Origin: Chitinophaga niastensis
GTDB taxonomy: Bacteria > Bacteroidota > Bacteroidia > Chitinophagales > Chitinophagaceae
NCBI RefSeq assembly: GCF_003014755.1
Contig: NZ_PYAW01000009.1
Coordinates: forward strand, 1 to 64,000
DNA: 64,000 nucleotides
Direction of reading: 5' to 3'
The translations under genes and the position numbers were made by a program. Below, in pieces: positions 44,319 through 54,331 of this stretch (its first letter is position 1; each line of letters opens with the position of its first letter). The notes below the pieces were generated by a model. The model ran no database searches and was not told the origin of the DNA. It saw only the letters and a program-made list of their open reading frames with translations.

Positions 44319-47300
44319 TTAGAATCTAAACTTCAGGTTAAAACCAAATGTCCGGGCTGTAGGATAGCTGCCGCCCATAAAACCCTGCAGGTTGCCTGCG
44401 CCTAAATTATCTTCAGGATCAGCATAAGGGAGATTTTTATGGATGATCCACAGATTGCGGGCAATAACAGCAATATCAATTCCTTTAAACAAACCTGTTT
44501 TTGAAATCAGTGCTTGTGGCAAAGTATAATTAATGGCTACTTCTCTCAGTTTTACATAGCTGGCATCATATATAAATTCGGAATGCGGACTTGAATTGGA
44601 ACCCAAACCTCTCTGCCCTGTATAAGGCACTCTTTTGGTATTAGGCTGACTTTTACCATTTGCATCTATGGTAACACCCTGGTAAATAACTCCGCCATCA
44701 GGTCCCGTATCGCGTACCGATTTACCCAGTTCATTCAGCCCGGTTGTATTTGGATATAAGCCTGCGCCGGTACCATAAAACATATCCAGCGAAAATAATT
44801 GCCCGCCCTGACGCATATCCACGAGGAAACTCAGACTGAGATTTTTATATTTAAATGTATTGGTAACACCACCAATCCAGTCAGGATTAGGATTGCCAAT
44901 AACCCCGTTACCACCTATTTTATAATAACCGTTATCTCCCACAATGCGTTGTCCGGTTGCAGGATCAATTACAAAGTCAGTTCCCCTGATAACACCATAT
45001 GGCTGGTTTAAAGAAGCGTTGAGGGAAATGCCGCTCTGAAAAGTGCCTCCTCCCAATAATACATTATCTATACCAGCTGGTAAGGAAAGCACTTTATTTC
45101 GGTTACGCGCCCAGTTAAGGTTTACTGTCCATGAAAAATCAGGTGTTTTAACGGGCGTTGCATTCACTGTAATTTCTATCCCTTTATTTTCTACATTTCC
45201 AGCGTTCACCACTTTACTGGTATAACCTGAAGCAGTTGATACGGGCGTTGCAAGGATCTGGTTTACGGTATTGGTTTTATACCAGGTAATATCGAAGCCC
45301 AGGCGATTGCGAAAGAAAGACAGCTCAAGCCCGCCTTCTGCACTCTTGGTCCGTTCCGGTTGCAGGTCAGGATTATTAAGTCTGCCGGCAACAGAGAAAA
45401 GGAGTGCATTGCCAAAAGGAGTAGGTTTATCGTAGGTAGTAAGCACATTTAAAGGTGGGGCATCGCTGCCTACTTCAGCATAATTCAGTCTTATTTTACC
45501 AAGACTTAGCCACGATATATTTTTAAGTAGTTGTGAGAACACAAAGCCTCCGGATATAGAAGGATAATAATAGGTATTATTATGCTCCGGTAAAGTAGAA
45601 GAACGATCCCGGCGCACGGTTGCATCCAGGAACAACATTTCTTTATATCCCAGGTTAGCACCTGCAAAAATACCATCTACCTGCGCCTCACTTAAAAATT
45701 CGGTAGGGGCCAGTATCGGATTTTTAGAGTTGTCAAGGGTATATAAGTCTGGTGCCGATAAGCCTCCGTTAGTGGCGGCAAAAATAGAGCTCACTTTGGT
45801 TCTGCGGATGTTGCTACCCAGCAATCCTTTAAAATTGAGGTCTTTTGTAATGTTCTTATTTACGTTCAGCAGGAGGTCGTAGTTGTATTCACTGAACATG
45901 CGGTTGAACCGGTTAAAGGAAGAAACGCCCTTGCTGCCAACGGCTATTCTTTCATCCTGCATTTCACTGTAAGAGTCTAGTGAAACACGCCCCAGTACAT
46001 CCAGCCAGCTGGCCAGCTTATAGTTTAAAGCTGCATTTCCGAAGTAGCGGTAGCGTTCATCTGTTTCAAAATTTTTATAGCGGGTCCAATAGGGATTGTT
46101 CTCGTATAGGGGACTTGGATCGGTGATGCTTTTCATATTCCAGGTAGCATTTTTACCAGTACTGAAATAAGCCGCTTTCAGATCCATCATATCTACATTC
46201 AACGCATAGAACTGGCGGAAGCTGCGCATGATATTATTGGGATCATATCCTGTACCGTATCTTCCTTTACCATTGGTAAAAGTATAATTGATGCTGCCTG
46301 AAGCTGTCAGCCGATCAGAAATTTTATACGAAGCACCAAAGTTTACCATATCCTTACCCAGCTTGCTGTTGGGCAGTATTCCCTTTTCTGATGTTTTGGT
46401 ATACCCCAGTTTAAAATAACCATTATCGCCGCCACCGTCTATTAAAATGCTGTTGTTAGTGGTTAACGGGTTTTCATAAAAACTATTGGGGTCATGCTTC
46501 GGGGCTACAAAGGGCTGTGGTTTACCATAAGTAGGAGAGCCCTTGTAGAAAGACCGCCAGTCATATACCATTAAATTAGGATTGTAGGGAGCGCCGAAAG
46601 AAGCATCTTCTGTAAAGGGTGATATGAGGTCTTTTACACCATCACCATTTACATCTTCATAAAAAAAATATCCATCGGGAGAACCATAAGTACCACCCTG
46701 AGGATCATAATATCCTTCTCCGAATTGTTTCTGATAAACGGGTAAGGTGCTCTTATCAATAGCACCAAATGTTACGCCTGTATTTACTGTAATACCCAAA
46801 CCTTTACGCCCTTTTTTAGTAGTTATCATAATAACGCCATTGGCTGCACGTGAACCGTAAAGCGCTGTTGCAGCGGCGCCTTTAAGCACGTTTACAGACT
46901 CCACATCATCCTGGTTAATATCTGCTGCGGCGTTACCATAGTCGTATCCTCCGCGTCCCAACATCTGCGTTCCTGAATTCTTATTTGAATTGTCTACCGG
47001 TACACCATCAATAACAAACAACGCCTGGTTGTTGAACGAAATGGATTTGCTGCCTCGCAGCACGATGTTGGAAGAGCCGCCCATGGTGTTATTCTGGCTA
47101 ACCTGCAGGCCTGCAACTTTACCGGAAAGGGAATTCACAATATTGCTGGTTCTTGCTCTGTTCAGTTCATCGCCGCTAACAACCTGCGATGAATAAGCCA
47201 GCTCATTTTTTTTCCTTTTCACATTCATGGCAGTAACTACGAGTTCTCCAAGATTTTTTGAGTCGGAGATGAGTGTAATAGTTATGCTGAGCACATTGCC

Positions 47301-47552
47301 TGCTGTAATTTCACGTGGTTGGTAGCCAATGCTATGCACCTGTAATACCGCATCATTACCCGGTACAGTGATGGAAAACCGGCCATCGTTATCAGCCAGT
47401 GCTCCCGTTGTATTGTTTTTTATTTTGATAGTGGCAAAAGGAACCGGGGATCCGTCTTCTCCTGTAACTTTTCCCGAGACCTGGTGCTGTTGGGCATATG
47501 CCAGGGAGGTACTCACCATAAGCATGGTGAATAACTGTACGATCTTTTTCAT
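44319..47552 (-). CDS. SusC/RagA-like TonB-dependent transporter
   Basis: A 1077-residue outer-membrane receptor. It has a signal peptide, a CarboxypepD_reg-like domain at about 22-105 (VSGKVTGEDGSPVPFATIKI), a plug domain at about 110-235 (LSGKVAGLQVSQNNTMGGSS, VLKGAAATALYGSRAANGVI), then a beta-barrel ending FGFNLKFRF with a terminal Phe. The TonB box region is MNVKRKKNELAY. It imports an oligomer captured by the adjacent SusD, driven by TonB. The gene is paralogous to the SusC at 57766-61026 (shared NVKR.K...Y segment) and distinct from the one at 48850. Confidence 0.94.
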   Translation of the reverse strand: MKKIVQLFTMLMVSTSLAYAQQHQVSGKVTGEDGSPVPFATIKIKNNTTGALADNDGRFSITVPGNDAVLQVHSIGYQPREITAGNVLSITITLISDSKNLGELVVTAMNVKRKKNELAYSSQVVSGDELNRARTSNIVNSLSGKVAGLQVSQNNTMGGSSNIVLRGSKSISFNNQALFVIDGVPVDNSNKNSGTQMLGRGGYDYGNAAADINQDDVESVNVLKGAAATALYGSRAANGVIMITTKKGRKGLGITVNTGVTFGAIDKSTLPVYQKQFGEGYYDPQGGTYGSPDGYFFYEDVNGDGVKDLISPFTEDASFGAPYNPNLMVYDWRSFYKGSPTYGKPQPFVAPKHDPNSFYENPLTTNNSILIDGGGDNGYFKLGYTKTSEKGILPNSKLGKDMVNFGASYKISDRLTASGSINYTFTNGKGRYGTGYDPNNIMRSFRQFYALNVDMMDLKAAYFSTGKNATWNMKSITDPSPLYENNPYWTRYKNFETDERYRYFGNAALNYKLASWLDVLGRVSLDSYSEMQDERIAVGSKGVSSFNRFNRMFSEYNYDLLLNVNKNITKDLNFKGLLGSNIRRTKVSSIFAATNGGLSAPDLYTLDNSKNPILAPTEFLSEAQVDGIFAGANLGYKEMLFLDATVRRDRSSTLPEHNNTYYYPSISGGFVFSQLLKNISWLSLGKIRLNYAEVGSDAPPLNVLTTYDKPTPFGNALLFSVAGRLNNPDLQPERTKSAEGGLELSFFRNRLGFDITWYKTNTVNQILATPVSTASGYTSKVVNAGNVENKGIEITVNATPVKTPDFSWTVNLNWARNRNKVLSLPAGIDNVLLGGGTFQSGISLNASLNQPYGVIRGTDFVIDPATGQRIVGDNGYYKIGGNGVIGNPNPDWIGGVTNTFKYKNLSLSFLVDMRQGGQLFSLDMFYGTGAGLYPNTTGLNELGKSVRDTGPDGGVIYQGVTIDANGKSQPNTKRVPYTGQRGLGSNSSPHSEFIYDASYVKLREVAINYTLPQALISKTGLFKGIDIAVIARNLWIIHKNLPYADPEDNLGAGNLQGFMGGSYPTARTFGFNLKFRF

Positions 47553-48035
47553 ACGTGTTACTTTTTAGTTTTGGTTAGATATAATGAAGAAGAAAACTAT
47601 TAGGCGATTTTGTTGTAATTGCGTTTTGGTATGAGAGAATTATTTCAGTAGATAAATATTGCCACAGGCGGATTTTAATTTTTTTTTGCGGTGTATGTGC
47701 TATGTTTTTAATGATTCATGAGGCATTTCAGTTTTTAGCATTATTATGTTGATAGCGCTGATGTGCAATATACTACCGCCTTTAGCGGCAGTATATTTGC
47801 GCTTATCGATCAACAACAAAAAGTAAAATTTCAGCGTATTAAAATTAACAAATACCGGCGTTCTGTGTAATACAGGGAAGGTAGCTATCGCATTGACATA
47901 TGCTGGGTTGCAGCGTCAGTGGAACTTTTCCGCCTTTTGCTATTGCTTCGTTACCATAGTGAAGCGTAGCAATTTTAATTTTCCCCAGGTGTAATTTTTT
48001 TGACACTTCTTTTTTCATGAATAGTTTGTTTATAA

Positions 48036-48065
48036 TTGATTTAAAATAAAACGCGGATACTTTTG
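48036..48065 (+). promoter_or_regulatory. Consensus Bacteroidota promoter in a gene-free stretch
   Basis: TTG (48036-48038), 19 bp, TACTTTTG (48058-48065): a close match to TTG-N19-TAnnTTTG. The nearest plus-strand genes are a 30-codon frame at 48087-48179 (MSMQIIIKATTARWGRPQYI...) and, 780 bp on, the SusC gene. It may drive a small RNA or peptide, or a long SusC leader. The remaining 47553-48035 shows no gene. Confidence 0.5.
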
Positions 48066-48552
48066 CAATGCATAAACGGGAGTGTGATGTCTATGCAAAT
48101 AATCATCAAGGCTACGACTGCACGTTGGGGAAGGCCACAATATATTATGCAGGGAATGCCTGTGTACATTGACAGTTAATAATTTAGGAACCAGTATGCA
48201 ACGCGATGTAATGGTGTTTCCCGTAGGTTCTCATAACCAGTGTCCGGAGCGGTGAATTATTCCGGCCATCTATATTTTTTAAGCGGATGTTTTTGTTTCG
48301 CTGTTACAAATAGACCACTTTTATTAGATTAGTAGTTGACGAAAATTACCTGTTTGTTTACAAATTTTAACTCTGTTGTTTTTCACCTTCACTAATAATC
48401 CGGATTTTTTTTGTGTTGAATTGTTCTGTTAAAATCGGTATGCTATCAGTTAATTTTCTGGTAGTAATATTTATGCTTTCGTGATAAATTTGTTTTATTG
48501 GAGTTATTAAGTAGCTGCCGGATGAACAGTGATATCTATTCGCCATTACCAT

Positions 48553-48907
48553 ATCCAATTGGTAGTTGAGGCCCGTGAGCAAACCTGTAATGATTAGTAT
48601 ATGAATCAGCATTTTTAAAGTATATCAACCAGGATTTTTCAACACTATATTAAACCTTAGTCCATGTAGAAAACTGTCATGGTTTTATTGCCTTATGGGC
48701 GATCTCACCATCTGCTGCCCACAGCATAAAGATTACTGTATCTGATTGGTAGTTGTTGCACTTAAATAGGCCTGTACCATTAGTATATCAGTCAGCATTT
48801 TCAAAGTATATCAACCAGGATTTTTCAACACAGCATTAAATCTTAATCCATGCTAAAAATTGTCATGGCTTTTATCGCCTTATTGGCGGTCTTACCATCT
48901 ATTGCCC
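48553..48907 (+). repeat. Tandem duplication of the SusC 5' region
   Basis: Two diverged copies in direct orientation, offset by about 186 bp. Shared blocks are TTGGTAGTTG, TATATCAACCAGGATTTTTC plus AACAC, then ATTAAAyCTTAnTCCATG and the signal-peptide coding start. In copy 1 the start codon (48664) is followed at once by TAG, so it is a dead leader. Copy 2 carries the true ATG at 48850. The frame at 48367-48612 (minus) shows no family signature. Confidence 0.75.
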
Positions 48908-51900
48908 AAACCGTAAAGGTTAGCGGCACTATTACAGATGAAAGAAACGGGCGATTGCCCGGAGCCTCCGTAAAAATTAAAGGGAATAGCCAGGGGGTCG
49001 TCACAAATGAAAAAGGAGAGTTCTCTATCGCTGTACTACCCGACGCTACACTGGAAATCAGTTTTATTGGGTATCTCAAACAAGAACAAAAACTAAAAGG
49101 ACGTACGCATCTGGACATTGTACTTACGCAGAAAAGTGGCGCGCTGGAAGATGTAGTAGTGATCGGCTACCAGACGGTAAGCAGGAGGAAGGCTACCGCG
49201 GCAGTTTCCAGCATACGCGGTAAGGATATTGAAAATATTCCTGCCGGTAGTTTTGAGCAGCTCCTGCAAGGCCGCATGTCTGGTGTAAACGTGCAAAATT
49301 TCACCGGCGAACCCGGTGCTGCACCTACTATTTCTGTGCGGGGAAATACGGCTATCAGTACTTCCTATCAAAATAATCAATACAAGATATTAAACAAACC
49401 ACTGTATGTGATCGATGATGTACCACAGTTTAATGATGACATGGCAGGGCCGGATATGGGAACCGGCACCAATAATATTGCCGGTTTAAATCCGAATGAA
49501 ATTGAATCAGTGGATGTATTGAAAGATGCTGCTGCCGCCGCTGTTTATGGTTCCCGTGGTGCCAATGGTGTGATCATCATCAAAACAAAACGCGCACACA
49601 CAGGCGCACCGCGTTTTAATATTTCTGCTTATGGTGGCCTCACAGAAATCCCTAAACTCCGTACAGTACTGGTGGGAGCACAGGAACGCCGCGAAAAGAA
49701 CCGCTTGTACGATGATGCATTTGATGGTAATGTGTACCGGCTTACCCATAGGAGCCTTATCATGACAGACAGTTTGAACCCTGACCTGAATAAGGTAACC
49801 GACTGGCAAAGGATGTTCTATCGCAATGGTATGGTACGCAATGTAGATCTTAACGTATACGGGGGAACGGAGTATAACACCTACCGTTTATCTGCCGGAT
49901 TTTATATGGAAGATGGTATCGTAAAGGCTACCGGATTTAAGCGTTACACAATGAATTACTCTTCTTCTATCCGTACCAAAAACGGGGCATTTGAAGTAGT
50001 ACCTAATATAAGACTGGCACGCATAGAAAGAGGGCGTGGATCAGGCAGCGCCGATCTTTTCGGCGCAGTGGGCCAAAGCTTGCCTTCCTCACTGTTTGCG
50101 CCGGATGAAAGCAGCCTGCAAAGTGTATTGGGCAGATATTCCGGCAATATGGATATTAACACAGATAACCAGGTAAATGGAGATATCTCTTTCCACCTGA
50201 GTTTATCCAAACAATTATCTTTCCGCTCACGTAACTCTGTGGCAGTGGTAATGGGCAGAAGAGATGTTGCTGTTCCCAGTGTACTGAACCAGGACCTGGG
50301 TAATTCTTCCTCCTCCAACAGCAGTCTGCAACAAAGTTATACCACTTCCAATGACCTGAACTGGAACGTAGTACTGGGCAAAGGAAAAGAACATACGATC
50401 AATGCTATTATAGGCCAGGAAGTACAATACAGCACCTTCCAGAATACTTTTGCAAGAGGTGATCGCGGAGCCAGTGACCAAATACAGGTGGTGAACGGAT
50501 TTCCACAAGGACCTTATCTTTCCGGTAGTTCTGCCTATTCTGCCTTTGGCATCCTGTCTTTATTTTCCAGGGTAAATTATGATTATAAAAGCACCTACCT
50601 GTTTTCTGCGTCACTGCGCGGGGACGCAGCTTCCAGCTTCGGACCCAAAAACAAATGGGGATATTTTCCCGCGATTTCTGCAGGCTGGATTATCAGCAAT
50701 GAGCCCTTCATGAGCCGTTCTGCGAGTTGGTTAACGATGCTGAAATTCCGTGGCAGTTATGGCGTGCTGGGAAATCTGCCGGGCGACTACTACCTGCAGT
50801 ATAGCCTGTATAATATTGGCGGCGCTGGTTATTCCGGCAGCAGTTTAAATCCCAATACCTATAATGGCACCGTAACCATTACCCCGCAGTTTGGCACTGG
50901 TGGTGTAGCACAAAAGGATATCAGCTGGGAAAAGACAGGTAGCTGGAATGGTGGTATTGAAGCAGAGCTGATGAACGGGAAATATTATTTCAGCGCAGAT
51001 GTGTATGTGAAAAATAGTAAGGCAGGCTTGATAGATATGGGCCTGCAAAGCACCACTGGTATTGCCACGGCTAAAACAAATGGTGCACAGATCCGCAATT
51101 CTGGTATAGACCTGAACTTTCAGTTACGGAATGTATTGCCGGAAAAAAGCGCCCTGCGCTGGGAGATATTGTGGAACGTAAGCATGAATAAAAACCTGGT
51201 GGTAAGCATGCCCAATGGTAACCGCGATATTACATTCGGTAATCTGTTTAATACTACGCATCTCCTCACACGCGGGCAGGCGGTCAATACTTTCTACCTG
51301 TTAAAAACATTGGGAGTATATGCAACAGATAATGATGTTCCTACTGATAAGTATACCGGTAAGAAATTACAGGTAGGAGCCGTGAATGACCCTTCTTCCA
51401 ACAACCCTTTCCGGGCGGGAGAGTTTGCATTTGCAGATATAGACGGCGATGGTATCATAGATGCATTTAATGGTGGTATTACCGGCGATAAAATTCCTTA
51501 TGGTAATCCAAATCCTTTTCTCACAGGAGGTATTACACAAAATTTTTACTGGAAGAATTTTACCCTTGGGTTTCTTTGCACATTCACCTTTAAAAGAGAT
51601 GTACTGAACCTCTATGAATCGGATACCTATGGCCGTTATGGCTATGATGATGGTAGCCAGTTTGCCAAATATGCGGTATCAGATCTTTCCGCTATGAACA
51701 TCTGGCGTAAGCCGGGTGATAAAGCACAATATGCGAGAATGGATATCGGCACCTACCGCTATTATTATCGCCCGGACCAAACCTTCTTCCTGGAAAAGGG
51801 AGACTACTTCAGGATCAAAAATGTATCAATGGGGTACACATTAAGCGCCAAAGCACTGAAACCATTGCACCTGAGCCGGCTGCGCTTTTACGGTCTTATG

Positions 51901-52032
51901 GATAATGTATACATCTTCCAGGCATCTAAAAGATTACCCGATGCGGAAAATGTAAATCCATATGGTGAGTATAACGGTGCCGGCTATCCGAGCCCGCATA
52001 AATATACATTAGGCGTAGATGTAGGATTATAA
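48850..52032 (+). CDS. SusC/RagA-like TonB-dependent transporter
   Basis: A 1060-residue receptor with signal peptide MLKIVMAFIALLAVLPSIAQ, a CarboxypepD_reg-like domain at about 22-100 (VSGTITDERNGRLPGASVKI), a plug at about 105-235 (LLQGRMSGVNVQNFTGEPGA, VLKDAAAAAVYGSRGANGVI) and a barrel to the end. First gene of a five-gene plus-strand operon with SusD, FAS1, DUF5007 and zincin lipoproteins. It belongs to a different subgroup from the two minus-strand SusCs (it carries VVVIGYQTVSRRKATAA after the first domain). Substrate unknown; the partners suggest peptide or protein-derived material. Confidence 0.94.
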   Translation: MLKIVMAFIALLAVLPSIAQTVKVSGTITDERNGRLPGASVKIKGNSQGVVTNEKGEFSIAVLPDATLEISFIGYLKQEQKLKGRTHLDIVLTQKSGALEDVVVIGYQTVSRRKATAAVSSIRGKDIENIPAGSFEQLLQGRMSGVNVQNFTGEPGAAPTISVRGNTAISTSYQNNQYKILNKPLYVIDDVPQFNDDMAGPDMGTGTNNIAGLNPNEIESVDVLKDAAAAAVYGSRGANGVIIIKTKRAHTGAPRFNISAYGGLTEIPKLRTVLVGAQERREKNRLYDDAFDGNVYRLTHRSLIMTDSLNPDLNKVTDWQRMFYRNGMVRNVDLNVYGGTEYNTYRLSAGFYMEDGIVKATGFKRYTMNYSSSIRTKNGAFEVVPNIRLARIERGRGSGSADLFGAVGQSLPSSLFAPDESSLQSVLGRYSGNMDINTDNQVNGDISFHLSLSKQLSFRSRNSVAVVMGRRDVAVPSVLNQDLGNSSSSNSSLQQSYTTSNDLNWNVVLGKGKEHTINAIIGQEVQYSTFQNTFARGDRGASDQIQVVNGFPQGPYLSGSSAYSAFGILSLFSRVNYDYKSTYLFSASLRGDAASSFGPKNKWGYFPAISAGWIISNEPFMSRSASWLTMLKFRGSYGVLGNLPGDYYLQYSLYNIGGAGYSGSSLNPNTYNGTVTITPQFGTGGVAQKDISWEKTGSWNGGIEAELMNGKYYFSADVYVKNSKAGLIDMGLQSTTGIATAKTNGAQIRNSGIDLNFQLRNVLPEKSALRWEILWNVSMNKNLVVSMPNGNRDITFGNLFNTTHLLTRGQAVNTFYLLKTLGVYATDNDVPTDKYTGKKLQVGAVNDPSSNNPFRAGEFAFADIDGDGIIDAFNGGITGDKIPYGNPNPFLTGGITQNFYWKNFTLGFLCTFTFKRDVLNLYESDTYGRYGYDDGSQFAKYAVSDLSAMNIWRKPGDKAQYARMDIGTYRYYYRPDQTFFLEKGDYFRIKNVSMGYTLSAKALKPLHLSRLRFYGLMDNVYIFQASKRLPDAENVNPYGEYNGAGYPSPHKYTLGVDVGL

Positions 52033-52051
52033 AACCAGCTAAACACTTTTT

Positions 52052-53626
52052 ATGAAACGGATCTTAATAATCATCATGATAGCTGCGGCATTTTTATCAG
52101 GTTGTAAAAAAATGCTGAACCAGGTGCCGAAGGATACCACTTACGCAGAGAAATTCTGGAAGTCGGAGAATGACATGAAAAAGGCGCTGGCAGGTGCTTA
52201 TGCGGCCTTGCGATCCAATATGCTGGAACAGGATTACCTGCACAACCTGGGCGACATGACCTTAGGGAGCCAGTATATTGTTATTACAGGCTCGGCGCCA
52301 TATTTTTACAATTCTGACTGGAATATACAAATAGGTAAATTTGAGATGAATTACCTCGATGTATTTCGTAACTGGTCCCGCTTTTACAGTACGATCCTGC
52401 AAACAAACCTCATCCTGGAAAAGCTGCCCCTGGTACCGGATAATACTTTCCAGGATGACGCTGAAAAAGGACGTAAACAGATAGCGGGACAAGCCCTGTT
52501 TATCCGCTCCTATGTGTATTTTCAACTGCTGCGCACTTTTGGAGATGTCCCGCTTGTATTAAAGGAAGATCCTGAGCCTATTGCCAATAAACCTTTGGCC
52601 CGCACAGATAAAAATCTTGTGGTGCAACAGATCTTAAACGATCTCGACGCTGCTGCCAACTGCCTGGATATGGAATATCAGGTGGAAACCGATAGGGGAA
52701 CAGTGCCCAACAAAGCGGCCGTGATGGCTTTGCAGGCACAGGTATATATGTGGCGTGCCTGTGTGATCAAACGGCCTTCTTTTGATGCTACACCTGATAT
52801 GGGCGATGTAAGTAAAGCCTCCGCATTGATTGAGCAGATCATTGGCAGTGGGCTATATGGATTACCAATGACAAACGGAATGGTAGACAGTATTCGTTAT
52901 TCGAAAGTATTTGTGGGCAACAGCCGCGAAAGTATTTTTGAACTGTACACACGATATGCTTATAACGAAGGCTCCAATAACCTCATGCCAATGAAGTTTC
53001 TGCGGGTGCCTGTATTGGCTAAAACGTATGCCAGCTCACTCGGACTCGGAACCAGTTATGTAAATACTTTATTTCCACGTATCATACAGACTGGCCCGAA
53101 TAAAGGAGATACTATACCGGACACGGATATACGAAGAAATCTTTTTATGTATGATGCGGACGGGACCAGCCCCATCTTCATAAAATACAATAACATCATC
53201 TACAATAATCCTAATCAATTGACGGAACCTTATCTCGATAATAATGTTTCCCTGATCCGCTATGCTGACCTGCTGCTCTCCAGAATGGAAATTGCCGTGT
53301 ACAACGGACAGTTGGGGGCTGCCTATTCCCAGTTGCGTGATTTCCGCCATTCCCGCAACCGGCCGCAAATGGATTCTGTTGCTTTTGTAAGTGAAGCACC
53401 TTTGTCCTATAACCGGCTACTGGACGAGATTATGACCGAACGGGCCTGCGAATTATTTATGGAAGGACAACTTTACTTCGATAATGTACGGATGAAACGG
53501 TCTTTTGTGCCCTGGCTTACACCGGGACGTTATAATCAGGAGGGTTACCTGATGCCACTGGATCCCGCGCTCTTTAATAATAACAGGTTACTGGTACAGA
53601 ATAAATACTGGGCAGGTAAAATTTAA
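52052..53626 (+). CDS. SusD/RagB-like outer-membrane lipoprotein
   Basis: A 524-residue lipoprotein with lipobox FLSGCKK at about 18. It has the RagB/SusD pattern: MLNQVPKDTTYAEKFWKSEN at the N-terminus, TPR-like ALFIRSYVYFQLLRTFGDVP at about 150, ALQAQVYMWRA, SLIRYADLLLSRMEIA and the late ERACELFMEGQLYFDNVRMK. Partner of the SusC 19 bp upstream. Confidence 0.93.
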   Translation: MKRILIIIMIAAAFLSGCKKMLNQVPKDTTYAEKFWKSENDMKKALAGAYAALRSNMLEQDYLHNLGDMTLGSQYIVITGSAPYFYNSDWNIQIGKFEMNYLDVFRNWSRFYSTILQTNLILEKLPLVPDNTFQDDAEKGRKQIAGQALFIRSYVYFQLLRTFGDVPLVLKEDPEPIANKPLARTDKNLVVQQILNDLDAAANCLDMEYQVETDRGTVPNKAAVMALQAQVYMWRACVIKRPSFDATPDMGDVSKASALIEQIIGSGLYGLPMTNGMVDSIRYSKVFVGNSRESIFELYTRYAYNEGSNNLMPMKFLRVPVLAKTYASSLGLGTSYVNTLFPRIIQTGPNKGDTIPDTDIRRNLFMYDADGTSPIFIKYNNIIYNNPNQLTEPYLDNNVSLIRYADLLLSRMEIAVYNGQLGAAYSQLRDFRHSRNRPQMDSVAFVSEAPLSYNRLLDEIMTERACELFMEGQLYFDNVRMKRSFVPWLTPGRYNQEGYLMPLDPALFNNNRLLVQNKYWAGKI

Positions 53627-53648
53627 TGTTAACAGAAAAATATTAATT

Positions 53649-54320
53649 ATGAAGATGATTCAACTGTTACTCCTGTTATTACTGATGATAGCAGGATGTA
53701 AAAAAGATAATTACCTCGTAAATTCCGGAGGCACTGATCTGGAGAGGATCAGGAAGATGTCTTCCTACGATTTTTTGAAAGAAAGCCGCGCATTGGATAC
53801 TGTAGTAATGCTGATAGATAAGGCGGGTATGAAAACGGAAATCAATGGAGATATCACTTTTTTTTCTCCCACCAATGTTGGCGTTACAAATTTCCTGGCA
53901 CAGCAAACCATTGCGCTGCAACGCCGCACCAATAACGAAAATCTGCAATTCACTTTCGATAGCTTATCTGTTGACAGTATTAAATTTTATCTGCGCCGGC
54001 ATATTTTTAAAGGCGTCATAGATAAGAATGCGCTTGGTTATACGAAGAAGTTATTTTCCAACAGCAATGGAGAAGGGAGTTATTATATCAGCCTGGAGAA
54101 ATATTATATCGATGTAAGTGGTATCCGGTCTACTACCAACAGGATCTTGCTACGGCGCATATTTGGAATACCCGACGAAGATGTACCCGCAGGAACAGAG
54201 AACAAGGAGCCGGACTATTACTCCTATGTACAAACATCTGAAGTACGCACAGCCACCGGTATGGTACATGTGCTGGATGCCAGCACCAATATGGGATTTT
54301 ACATTTACAGAGGAAATTAA
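53649..54320 (+). CDS. Fasciclin (FAS1) domain lipoprotein
   Basis: A 223-residue lipoprotein (lipobox MIAGCKK). The single FAS1-like domain shows YDFLKESRALDTVVMLIDKA at the start, GDITFFSPTNVGVTNFL (H1 box), FYLRRHIFKGVI and the H2-like GMVHVLDASTNMGFY end. FAS1 domains mediate adhesion or complex formation. In Bacteroidota they recur in operons with SusCD and DUF5007 proteins, as here. Likely a surface-exposed auxiliary of the SusCD complex. Confidence 0.8.
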   Translation: MKMIQLLLLLLLMIAGCKKDNYLVNSGGTDLERIRKMSSYDFLKESRALDTVVMLIDKAGMKTEINGDITFFSPTNVGVTNFLAQQTIALQRRTNNENLQFTFDSLSVDSIKFYLRRHIFKGVIDKNALGYTKKLFSNSNGEGSYYISLEKYYIDVSGIRSTTNRILLRRIFGIPDEDVPAGTENKEPDYYSYVQTSEVRTATGMVHVLDASTNMGFYIYRGN

Positions 54321-54331
54321 AAAAACGATCT

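Noticed and set aside
48367-48612. 81-codon minus-strand frame upstream of the SusC gene
   Set aside because: No family features; it partly overlaps the duplicated SusC leader, so it is probably chance.
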